Notes under the pieces: model-generated
Database searches by the model: none
What the model was told of the DNA's origin: nothing
The model's input: the letters and a program-made list of their open reading frames with translations, nothing else
Assembly: GCA_900540475.1 (NCBI GenBank)
Contig: UQGG01000021.1
Span: 1 to 64,000 of the forward strand
Length of the DNA: 64,000 nucleotides
DNA from: an uncultured Robinsoniella sp.
GTDB lineage: Bacteria; Bacillota; Clostridia; Lachnospirales; Lachnospiraceae
Direction: 5' to 3'
Shown here: positions 18,401 to 25,451 of the stretch, one piece after another
Layout of the letters: every line of letters begins with the position of its first letter
How positions within the stretch are numbered: position 1 is the first letter of the stretch
Program-made: the position numbers and the translations under genes

Positions 18401-20681
18401 TAACTCCGTCAGCCAGTTTCGTAAAGCTCTTATTGGCAAACAGTGCTTCTACTTTTTCATTGATGCCGGAATAGTCATAAAAAGCCATTTCAGATAGCGA
18501 TATATTCCCTGCACCATCCCACTGTTTCATTTCTATGCCGATTCTCTTAATATCTTCTGTTTTCGGGAATGTAAGAATGGCAAAACCTTTATTAATAGGA
18601 TCTCCCTTGTAAGGCAGCCAATTTGCAATCGTGGTAACTTTCCCCTGGCTGTCCCACACTCTGATATTATACCGGTATAAATTTTTTCTGTAATTTCCAT
18701 CAAGCCTTGGAACATAAACTACATATTCCATTGTCTTAGGATCTTTGAAGTCAAAAATAAATTCTTTGTTTTCCCACCATGCCCTGGCTGTCCAGTGTGT
18801 ATAATAATCACCATCCAGAACATCCTGTACTTTAAATGTGCCCCCATAGCTTGGATTTACATTATTGGCATTCGTCATCTGTATTTTTTCAACATCTGAA
18901 TTAGGAATCCTGTTTAATGTAGGGATCACAGGCAATTCTAATATTTCTCTTTTTGGAATTGCGATTGATATCAATGACGAACCGCTTTCACCCTTCGCAT
19001 TGCTGGCAGTGACATATACACAGTATTCAATATCGTTAATCAGGTCAGTTATAACATAACTGGTATTTTTTAGTCCGGATGCAGCTTTTGTATAGCCTCC
19101 CGGTTTTCCATTGTTTACTTTATAATAGACACTATAAGTTTCCGCATTCTTCGTCTTCCCCCAGCTTGCCTTCAACGAATTATCACCGGAAGCAACTTTT
19201 AGATTGTCGGGAGGTGACGGCGGTGTCTTCGGCTTTGGCGTAGCATTTATTTCCTGTGATGCCGGCCCCTTCCAATCGCCGTTCACTGCATATACGACAA
19301 AATAATATGTAGTTTGATTCTCTAATCCTTTAATCTCAGCCGTAGTTCCTTCCACGGAAATCTGATCCGTATATTTTCCGGATTCCAGCCCGTATTTCAC
19401 CATGTAACCTGTTACATTATCTACCGCTTTCCATGTTAATGTCACAGCTTCATTATCTTCTGCCGCCTGGACATTCTTCGGAATAGCGCTGTCATTGGTG
19501 GGATTTGCTGGTACAATATCTTTTAAGAATTTGATTTCTTCCACTACAGCGTAGGTTGGTTTGCCTTCTTCATTTGCTACCTTGGTTACAGTAATCGTTA
19601 CTTTCTTCACTGCTACCCGTGCTCCGAGATTGATGACAACCGTGCTTCTGCCTTCTCTTGTTTCAATTGCATGTACCCCTTGTGGTACTTCATTGGAGAA
19701 CTCAAATTTTTCCGTATAGATCTTTCCATTTTCTTCGTAATCTACCGTTGCCTCTCCTGCTTCAATTGCGCCAGAGGAAGATGGGGATGCGATCTCAATC
19801 TGTTCCATCTGTACGGGCTGTTCAAATGACACAGGAATACTCAGATTTTTACCTTCAGTTGTTTCAAATGTTACAGGTGCGGAGTTTGGTTTCAATATAT
19901 CTTCTGCAGCACCTGTAGTTACAGTCACATCCTCAGGTAGATCCTTCATCGTTGCCACTGCCGCTGCAATGACTTCCGTATCATATAATACTGCCTGTCC
20001 CACAGCACTGCGGTTACGGTTCACCAATGCAATATCCTTGATATCAACGCTACCATCGCAGTTTAAATCTGCTGCAGCATCTTTAGAGCCTGCTGCAATA
20101 TCTTTTGTACCTAATGCAGCCTCTATCACTGCCAGATCCTTGTCATTTACAGCACCGTCACCATTTACATCTCCCATAGTAAATGCCTGGCTCTTTGTAT
20201 CCAGAACAATTTTTTTAGAGAAATCTTTCAGTGCAATTTTATCAGACAGGTAAGATTTATACCCCTTTCCCTTTAATGCAATCTGATAATCACTGTTATT
20301 TGGTAAATTCGTAAAACTGACATTGTAGTAATTCACCTCAGACTCTGTGGTGATCGGAACTCCGAAACTGTTCAGAGCCTCCATTTTTGCGGTTCCATTT
20401 TGGTTTTCTGATATAGGAAAACCTTTTTCATCCTCTGTTTTTTCACCTAATTCGATTTCAGCCAAAACACTTCCGGATCCATTCAGCAGCTGCGCTTTCA
20501 TATCTTTTTGCTGAACGGTATTCAATGCTTCCGGATAGCTGAGATCCAGGACTACGCTAATATCACCGTTGCCTTTTGTGTTAGCTGCAGCATCCTTTTC
20601 ATTCCCTGCTGCAAATGCTGTTACATCAACACTTGTAAACAGAAGAATCATGGCTAGAAAACCTGCCAATACTCTTTTCAT
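15420..20681 (-). CDS. Secreted M60-like (enhancin-type) metallopeptidase with dockerin, FnIII and CBM32-like domains
   Basis: 1753 residues. I start it at the second of two adjacent ATGs (20681), 6 bases from GGAG; 20684 and 20699 are alternatives. Order: signal peptide (~1-25); beta domain; type I dockerin with two Ca-binding loops (GDVNGDGAVNDKDLA and DLNCDGSVDIKDIA, ~169-225); a CBM-like domain; two fibronectin III domains (~395-580); an F5/8-type domain (YYTHWTARAWWENKEF); the M60 peptidase with zinc motif HEIGHQMD (first His ~1082); a further Fn-like region; a Thr/Glu-rich linker (NTELNTERNTEINTE); and a C-terminal beta domain. M60-like peptidases cleave mucin-type O-glycoproteins. The downstream repeat protein overlaps it and may be a partner. 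Confidence 0.88.
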   Translation of the reverse strand: MKRVLAGFLAMILLFTSVDVTAFAAGNEKDAAANTKGNGDISVVLDLSYPEALNTVQQKDMKAQLLNGSGSVLAEIELGEKTEDEKGFPISENQNGTAKMEALNSFGVPITTESEVNYYNVSFTNLPNNSDYQIALKGKGYKSYLSDKIALKDFSKKIVLDTKSQAFTMGDVNGDGAVNDKDLAVIEAALGTKDIAAGSKDAAADLNCDGSVDIKDIALVNRNRSAVGQAVLYDTEVIAAAVATMKDLPEDVTVTTGAAEDILKPNSAPVTFETTEGKNLSIPVSFEQPVQMEQIEIASPSSSGAIEAGEATVDYEENGKIYTEKFEFSNEVPQGVHAIETREGRSTVVINLGARVAVKKVTITVTKVANEEGKPTYAVVEEIKFLKDIVPANPTNDSAIPKNVQAAEDNEAVTLTWKAVDNVTGYMVKYGLESGKYTDQISVEGTTAEIKGLENQTTYYFVVYAVNGDWKGPASQEINATPKPKTPPSPPDNLKVASGDNSLKASWGKTKNAETYSVYYKVNNGKPGGYTKAASGLKNTSYVITDLINDIEYCVYVTASNAKGESGSSLISIAIPKREILELPVIPTLNRIPNSDVEKIQMTNANNVNPSYGGTFKVQDVLDGDYYTHWTARAWWENKEFIFDFKDPKTMEYVVYVPRLDGNYRKNLYRYNIRVWDSQGKVTTIANWLPYKGDPINKGFAILTFPKTEDIKRIGIEMKQWDGAGNISLSEMAFYDYSGINEKVEALFANKSFTKLADGVTKEQIDDLETLLNDTEGYYVDQKTLLDEVSIARGLLENDPSKLGKIVDGVDSRNTENNLKVINTFQPLGIVANAGKQIVIYADIPDGENVTITPTQYFAEASSWAGSSITLTSGRNIINIPQLMTINAEKGGSLYLQYSGKKASEIKLQIRGEYTQIPVLELADWDDMNETQRREVITNYVTEMGTYTSNIPAKNEQTNIKNSTEISLPNVLLSLPAAPIQKAILSGTETLEQKVDKLYNNVLAWDELLNVLYTTHGVDNMKAEQSRVNIRYMRMFAGAFMYASGSHIGIGYGSAGALAQGRPTSITGEGKGNGLYGWGIAHEIGHQMDTLGKAETTNNIYSLFGQTHDGGQNALPSRLETSNKYEQIFEKTSIGAIGVSNDVFVSLGMYWQLHLAYDLGADDNFYNKVNKVYRERKNIGFSGDQKFAVVASSIAQKDLSEFFERWGIVLSDEAKAEMGQYEKESRKIYYLNDQSRREAMAGSSPVSGSIEVNASIDQKTATVTVSGLTPEDPMVQGYEISRNGKGVGFTKEATFTDLIGSMNNQEITYSVKAIDVLGNVIAEAKSPSIKIQHDNLVPRESWSYEIDEDGSIVVTMKDENISIAGIRIKGQSIQTNVTAEEVTEAITEAITEANTEAKAKMVKNNSLPELKAAISDTGKSEEPQAQAESNSEAVTESVKAESGLTGKDTAGTDMVETDLTDAAKEQNTELNTERNTEINTEPSTEIETQPVTETVTEEVTEQAPKFERAKAAGKLTISVSEDGSQYKDIKVFDQDVVGSKDQTYLFDREDGRIDTYDEKYIRITNLPDNLTMDDIDFMAYPGDDIEISETAIGYLESDYRYGEAEEDIIKAGTLIVTGTYRGDPVYNTISLQGRFNNVDNSKDDSSIDLVERPMNGVSLLFAEEPKEGDMTTINNGFWIFIPDVQKEAELTAGVCGNSVLPAEIQAVMYRTDDPDNADSKRLVSNTLWVQSPTEETMPNIKLESDAADGGMNN

Positions 20682-20754
20682 CATATTCTCCTTCCTCATA
20701 ATTATGGTTTCGGGATAGTCTTAAAATCTCCATTATTTACCATATTCAGAGTTT

Positions 20755-20794
20755 AAAAAAACAACTGTTCGTCATCTACAAACAATTGTTTTTT
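20755..20794 (-). terminator. Rho-independent terminator after the HAD gene
   Basis: Minus strand: AAAAAACAATTGTT, a short loop, then AACAGTTGTTTTTTT. The 14-bp stem (one G-T pair) is followed by a T-run. It separates the HAD gene (ends 20940) from the M60 operon, whose promoter must lie between here and 20681. Confidence 0.8.
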
Positions 20795-20939
20795 CGACAG
20801 ACTTCCCCTTAATTCATACTTCTATGATGCCTTAAGTTGGTAAATTTGTCAATAGTTTTAGTCACATATTTCCATCAATTTTCGACATTTATTTTTGCCT
20901 TGTGACCAAACTGTCTTATGCTGTTTTTTATGATTCTAA

Positions 20940-21614
20940 TTAAATTAAAATCCTTATAACATCCCTGAGATTTTCGCATATTTTCATACATAATTTCTCT
21001 ATTTCTACCGTTGGCTGATCCAGGTCCGGAACCATGACAACCTTACACCCGGCACAGGCTCCAGCACGGATTCCATTTGGACTATCTTCTAAAACCAGGC
21101 ACTTTCCGGGATCTGTATCCAGTTTTTTAGCAGCCTTTAAAAAAACGTCCGGTGCAGGTTTGCTATGTTCCACTTCATCGCCGCACACAACAGCATCAAA
21201 ATCCATTGGCAGTCCCGCCAGTTCAAAATACCATTCCACCGTATTCCGATGGGTGGATGTTGCCAAAGCCCTTTTATAGCCCTTTTCCTTTAAAAACGCT
21301 AAAAGCTCTGTTAACCCTTCTTTCATGGGCATTCCATCCTGGTTCAGCCTGTTGTTTAAGTATTCACACCGAAGACTCCGTGCCTCATCGTAATCCACCT
21401 GTTCACCATACCATTGAAAGAAAAGTTTTCTGGCATCTGCCACATTTCTTCCACGCGTCTGCGAAAGTTTCTCATCGTCAATTTCAAATCCCAGGACATC
21501 CCCTGCATATTTCCATCCATCTGCTGCCAGCTTTTCCGTGTCAAACATCAATCCGTCCATATCAAAAATCGCAGCCTTAACCTTAACTGCATCATTATTC
21601 CACTCTTTCTTCAT
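20940..21614 (-). CDS. HAD-superfamily hydrolase (beta-phosphoglucomutase/phosphatase-like)
   Basis: About 224 residues from the ATG at 21614; an upstream TTG at 21635 is possible but neither has a clear ribosome site. Motif I is FDMDGLMFDTE (nucleophile and acid Asp), motif II Ser/Thr lies in ALATSTHRNTVEWYF, and motif III/IV are HSKPAPDVFLKAAKKL and VLEDSPNGIRAG. The four-helix cap after motif I marks subfamily IA, which includes beta-phosphoglucomutase and sugar-phosphate phosphatases. It follows the Spx/ArsC-like gene by 27 bases. The substrate cannot be read from sequence. Confidence 0.85.
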   Translation of the reverse strand: MKKEWNNDAVKVKAAIFDMDGLMFDTEKLAADGWKYAGDVLGFEIDDEKLSQTRGRNVADARKLFFQWYGEQVDYDEARSLRCEYLNNRLNQDGMPMKEGLTELLAFLKEKGYKRALATSTHRNTVEWYFELAGLPMDFDAVVCGDEVEHSKPAPDVFLKAAKKLDTDPGKCLVLEDSPNGIRAGACAGCKVVMVPDLDQPTVEIEKLCMKICENLRDVIRILI

Positions 21615-21641
21615 CTTCTGCAACCGGCTCGGCAAATACCG

Positions 21642-21995
21642 CTAGAGCGTTTCCTCCCATTCTCTTTCTTTAAAACCAACCAGTACAAAATCATCCCCAA
21701 CCACCAGCGGTCTCTTAACCAGCATTCCATCGGTTGCCAGAATCTCATATTGTTCTTCTTCACTCATTTGCGGGATTCTTTCTTTCAGATTCAATTCCTT
21801 ATATACCATTCCGCTGGTATTAAAAAACTTTTTTAAAGGAAGTCCGCTTCTTCCATGCCATTCTTTAATCTCTGCAGCTTTTGGATTCTCTTCTTTTATA
21901 TGGCGGTCTTCAAATTCCACCTGATGTTCTTTCAGCCACTTCTTTGCTTTCTGGCAAGTAGTGCATTTTGGATATTCTACAAATAATACTGACAT
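21642..21995 (-). CDS. Spx/ArsC-like thioredoxin-fold protein
   Basis: 117 residues, the usual length of the ArsC/Spx/YffB family. The N-terminus reads VEYPKCTTCQKAKKWL with a CxxC redox pair, followed by DRHIKEENPKA and, later, KRPLVVGDDFVLVGF, which matches the family's RP(L/I) core. The ATG follows AGGAGGAAAATATAG. Members are arsenate reductases or RNA-polymerase-binding stress regulators. The lack of ars neighbours gives no reason to prefer arsenate reduction, so the name is left general. Confidence 0.85.
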   Translation of the reverse strand: MSVLFVEYPKCTTCQKAKKWLKEHQVEFEDRHIKEENPKAAEIKEWHGRSGLPLKKFFNTSGMVYKELNLKERIPQMSEEEQYEILATDGMLVKRPLVVGDDFVLVGFKEREWEETL

Positions 21996-22067
21996 CTATA
22001 TTTTCCTCCTGTAATTTAATTTTCATTATTGTTTAAAACAGACTGATTTATTTCCAAAAATAAAATA

Positions 22068-22101
22068 AGGGAATATGCTCTGATGCCCCATGCATATTCC
22101 C
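22068..22101 (-). terminator. Terminator after the lipoprotein gene
   Basis: Stem GGGAATATGC / GCATATTCCC with a 13-base loop; on the minus strand it is followed by TTATTTTATTTTT. Confidence 0.8.
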
Positions 22102-22171
22102 CTTTAAATCATCAACCAGTCCGGTACAGCAGATATCTACAGTACCGGAGCTTGTCTGAAAATCATTCTTA

Positions 22172-23227
22172 CTACTGTGCAGCATTCACATCTGCATTAT
22201 TATTTTCACCCTGTCCTGCATCTGATGCATTAGACTCGGTTGCTGCGTTAGATTCTGAAGAAGCATTTGAATCTGTACTCGCATTTGTTTCACCGCTGTT
22301 GCTTCCGGCATCTGTACTGGTGCCGCCGGTGGTATCGGTAATCGATGTAACTTTTGCACTGCTTACATCACCTGTGTAGTTAATGCCAACGGTTTCACCA
22401 ATCATAAGACCGCCTGTAATATTTACAGGTACTCCGCTGATATTAAAGGTTAACTCTTGTCCATCATCTGCTGAAATAGAAAGGGTGCTCATTGTAACAT
22501 CTGTAATAGTTCCTGTGACTTTCGTACTATTTTCCGTCTGTGGTGCTGAATTTGTTTTATTGTCGGTAATCTCTACCGCCGGTACAATTTCCGGACCATA
22601 TACGTCGCCTGTGAATTTTACTGATACATAATTTGTATCCTGAATACCATTTCCAAGTACCATTTTACATTTGTCATGTGTAAAATAATAGGAATCTCCA
22701 TCATCACCAAGGATTACAATTCTATCTCCTGTGATTTCCGAAATTGTTCCGTTTAATGTTCCTCCGGTTGCATTGGGATCAGCTGTTTCTGCTACAACTG
22801 GTTCACCCTCTGTAATCTTCTCAGCACTTGCATCCATATCTTTAATTCCAGATACCTTTGCTCCCGATGTATCTGTGTCTACTACTTTGCCTTTGTACAG
22901 GATAGTAATCTGGCTACCTGCCTTCAGCTCTGCAGTTGTCTGCACCTGTGCGCCCGTTGTTGTAAATGTAAGCTTCTTGCCCCTTGCTGTCTGAATATCA
23001 ACGGAATCCGCTGTCACCCCTGTAACGAGTCCGTTTAATTCTCTTGTCTTATCCGTGCTGCTTTCTGTCTGCGGTTCTGTTGTCTGTGTCTGAGTCTCCG
23101 TTTGCTTTGTTGTTGGAGCTTCGGTCACTGCCAGGGTCTGCGGTTCTGTTTCCTTATCTTTATCGCCGCATCCTGCTAAAGATACCGTAACCAATAATGC
23201 TGCAAAAAACAATGATATCCTCTTCAT
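22172..23227 (-). CDS. Lipoprotein with three beta-rich repeats, function unknown
   Basis: 351 residues starting at ATG after AGGAGGAATAAATA. Signal peptide with lipobox VSLAGC (Cys ~20), then a Thr/Glu/Gln-rich linker (residues ~25-65). Three related ~70-residue segments follow, each with the pattern (L/V)xGx(V/I)xx(V/I)TxxxxxIxxxDGxxxxF...G...V.YTGDV (about 68-125, 150-215, 230-300); these look like small beta-barrel repeats. The C-terminus is Ser/Asn/Glu low-complexity. It is cell-surface anchored. Monocistronic, between terminators at 22068 and the rubredoxin terminator at 23394. I do not recognise a named family. Confidence 0.75.
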   Translation of the reverse strand: MKRISLFFAALLVTVSLAGCGDKDKETEPQTLAVTEAPTTKQTETQTQTTEPQTESSTDKTRELNGLVTGVTADSVDIQTARGKKLTFTTTGAQVQTTAELKAGSQITILYKGKVVDTDTSGAKVSGIKDMDASAEKITEGEPVVAETADPNATGGTLNGTISEITGDRIVILGDDGDSYYFTHDKCKMVLGNGIQDTNYVSVKFTGDVYGPEIVPAVEITDNKTNSAPQTENSTKVTGTITDVTMSTLSISADDGQELTFNISGVPVNITGGLMIGETVGINYTGDVSSAKVTSITDTTGGTSTDAGSNSGETNASTDSNASSESNAATESNASDAGQGENNNADVNAAQ

Positions 23228-23393
23228 TATTTATTCCTCCTTAATTTTCCTCAATTATAAGTATTACCAGATTTCACCTTATAATCCATTTCATTATAAA
23301 TCTTTCTACGCTAAAAAGCAACTTTTACTGGAAAATTTTATAAACTCTTCAGTATTGCATCGTAATTGTATCACTTATTTAGATTATCTTAAG

Positions 23394-23456
23394 AAAAAGC
23401 TGCCATCAGATACGGATCCATTTTCTATTTCACCGTACTGCATGGCAGCTTTTTCT
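23394..23456 (-). terminator. Terminator downstream of rubredoxin
   Basis: Minus strand AAAAAGCTGCCAT pairs with ATGGCAGCTTTTT, with an inner TACGG/CCGTA pair, followed by C and further T. It closes the cooS-cooF-oxidoreductase-rubredoxin region. From 23457 to 23520 and from 23228 to 23393 I see no gene. Confidence 0.75.
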
Positions 23457-23520
23457 TTACCCGGCAGCAATAAATCCTTTGCCGGTATATGCATACTTAA
23501 GTATCTTTTTGTAAATGCAA

Positions 23521-23682
23521 TTATTCAGCTTCTACAAAAACATCTTTTCCCATACCACAGATTGGGCAAACCCAGTCTTCTGGAATATCTTCAAATGCTG
23601 TTCCAGGAGCGATTCCGCCATCTGGATCACCAACTTCGGGATCATATTCATATCCGCATGGTTCGCAAATATATTTTTTCAT
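23521..23682 (-). CDS. Rubredoxin
   Basis: 53 residues, the normal rubredoxin length. Iron ligands are the two CxxCG loops: YICEPCGYEYDPEVGDPDGG near the N-terminus and DWVCPICGMGKDVF near the C-terminus. The ATG at 23682 is preceded by AAAGGAGGTGAAACAAT. It is 72 bases downstream of the FAD oxidoreductase gene and probably co-transcribed. Rubredoxin would accept electrons from the adjacent NAD(P)H/ferredoxin-linked oxidoreductase and pass them to peroxide- or oxygen-reducing enzymes encoded elsewhere. Confidence 0.93.
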   Translation of the reverse strand: MKKYICEPCGYEYDPEVGDPDGGIAPGTAFEDIPEDWVCPICGMGKDVFVEAE

Positions 23683-23754
23683 ATTGTTTCACCTCCTTTA
23701 AATAATGTAAGTCTTTTGAAAACTATAAACTGTATTATAACATATTTTTAAAAT

Positions 23755-24990
23755 TTATCCAGCAAATTCGTACGCGCCGGTATTTTCATTATACCCATAA
23801 AAATCTGCAAAAGACAAATTAAATACCTTTTCTGACAAATCTCCCAGTGGAATCTGTTTCCGAATCAGATATAAATAGATACCGGTATTGGAAATATCTC
23901 CCTGGATCAGAATACTCTGAAGTTTACCGTCCTTTATAAAGGCCTTCTTATAGCTGTCTTTTCCCTTCTGGGTAAAGATCTTAACACCTTCTTCTTTATC
24001 ATCCAGTTTTCCCACTGAAAGCATAGTTATTCCATAGAAATTACTGGTATTCTTAAATGGATACGGTTTTTCGTATTCCAGCACTGCACCGCACATATTC
24101 ATTGCGGCAGTTTTTCCCTGCTCCATGGCATCCGGCCATACACCGGATAAGCCTGTCACATCACCTGCTGCATAGACATTTGGAATATTTGTTTGTAAAA
24201 ATTCATTTACCCCGATTCCACGCCCAGTCTCAATACCGCTGTCCTTCAGGAAATCCACTTTTGGGCGTACACCTGCTGCCACAATGATAAAATCACAGGG
24301 GATACTTTCCCCATTGGACAGCTGAACTGCTATGATATTTCCATTGTCATCTACCACGGAATCATTTGCAGAAACCCCAAGTTTAAAGCTGCATCCCGCC
24401 TTTTCAAATGCTGCCTGATAGACACTTGCCGCATAAGCATCTGTCTGAAGGGGCATTACACGATCTGCCATTTCTGCTATGGTAACCCTGGCTCCCAGAT
24501 GGGTCAAGGCTGATGCCGCATCCAGTCCAACCAATCCCGAACCTACGATGAATACATTTTTCCCGTAGGTATCCAGGGCTGTCTGTATTGCCCTTGCATC
24601 GCTTAGATCACGGAAGCCAAAGACATTTTCTGCCTCACGAAAATGAGGAATCGGCGGTACCACATAAGAGGAGCCGGTTGCCAGAAGCAGCTTGTCGTAA
24701 GGTACAAATGCTCCACAGGACAGCGTTATTTCCTGCTTCTTTGTATCCAACTGCGTTACGGCTTCCGTATCAATAAAACGGATTTTATTTATTTCAAAAA
24801 AATTCTCCGGAACAAAATTAATTCCTTTTTCTGTCCGCTCTTTGCCCAGGACTTTGTGCAGCATACAGCGGGAATGAACCTGGTCATCAATGGAAATCAC
24901 TGTAATTTCCGCATCATCTTCCATTTTTCGGATACGTTCTGCCGCTTTGATTCCTGCGGCACCTGCTCCGACGATTACAAATCTCTCCAT
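23755..24990 (-). CDS. FAD-dependent pyridine nucleotide-disulfide-type oxidoreductase (NADH:rubredoxin/ferredoxin oxidoreductase-like)
   Basis: 411 residues with ATG after AAAGGAGGTGTAACAT. The FAD-binding motif GAGAAGIKAAERI (residues 7-19), the NAD-binding GSGLVGLDAASAL (~150-163) and the second FAD motif YAAGDVTG (~275) are all present. It lacks the redox-active CxxxxC of disulfide reductases, which fits the rubredoxin/ferredoxin reductase branch. It lies 3 bases after the cooF-like gene. CooS-CooF-FNOR operons are known in Firmicutes, where this enzyme moves electrons from CO-reduced ferredoxin to NAD(P)+; here a rubredoxin follows as a possible alternate acceptor. Confidence 0.88.
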   Translation of the reverse strand: MERFVIVGAGAAGIKAAERIRKMEDDAEITVISIDDQVHSRCMLHKVLGKERTEKGINFVPENFFEINKIRFIDTEAVTQLDTKKQEITLSCGAFVPYDKLLLATGSSYVVPPIPHFREAENVFGFRDLSDARAIQTALDTYGKNVFIVGSGLVGLDAASALTHLGARVTIAEMADRVMPLQTDAYAASVYQAAFEKAGCSFKLGVSANDSVVDDNGNIIAVQLSNGESIPCDFIIVAAGVRPKVDFLKDSGIETGRGIGVNEFLQTNIPNVYAAGDVTGLSGVWPDAMEQGKTAAMNMCGAVLEYEKPYPFKNTSNFYGITMLSVGKLDDKEEGVKIFTQKGKDSYKKAFIKDGKLQSILIQGDISNTGIYLYLIRKQIPLGDLSEKVFNLSFADFYGYNENTGAYEFAG

Positions 24991-24993
24991 ATG

Positions 24994-25437
24994 TTACACC
25001 TCCTTTACAAAGATTGCCTGCTTCGGACAGGCTGCCACACAAGATGGGCCTTCTGCTTTATCCTGACAGAAATCACATTTAATCATATAGGTTCTGGAAT
25101 AATCGGGCTTTGGAACCCCGAATTTACAGTTCATCACACACATATAGCATGCTGCACATTTATCCCTGTCGTAATCCACCAACCCGGTTTTCAGATTTTT
25201 CACCAATGCTCCGCTCATGCAGGCACCCACACAGTCCGGTTCATCGCAGTGGCGGCAGAATACCGGAGCATAGCCGCCCTTTCCATCATTATAAATATAG
25301 TTCCGGGATTCATTTTCCGGGTCCGTCAGGCACAGGTCATAGATGGTACCAGATGTCTTACGGTGGGCATTCATACAGGCAATGCTGCAGTTCTTGCATC
25401 CGTCACATTTAGATGCGTCCACAAATATACGTTTCAT
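24994..25437 (-). CDS. cooF: Four-cluster [4Fe-4S] ferredoxin, CooF-like
   Basis: 147 residues, typical for the CooF/HycB/DmsB type. Cysteine motifs in order: CDGCKNCSIAC (~11-21), FCRHCDEPDCVGAC (~58-71), CAACYMCVMNC (~90-100), and CDFCQ...CVAAC (~118-138). This supports four [4Fe-4S] clusters. Ribosome site GAAAGG precedes the ATG. It lies 14 bases after cooS and 3 before the FAD oxidoreductase, so it is the electron carrier between them. Confidence 0.9.
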   Translation of the reverse strand: MKRIFVDASKCDGCKNCSIACMNAHRKTSGTIYDLCLTDPENESRNYIYNDGKGGYAPVFCRHCDEPDCVGACMSGALVKNLKTGLVDYDRDKCAACYMCVMNCKFGVPKPDYSRTYMIKCDFCQDKAEGPSCVAACPKQAIFVKEV

Positions 25438-25451
25438 AAGGCGCCACCTTT

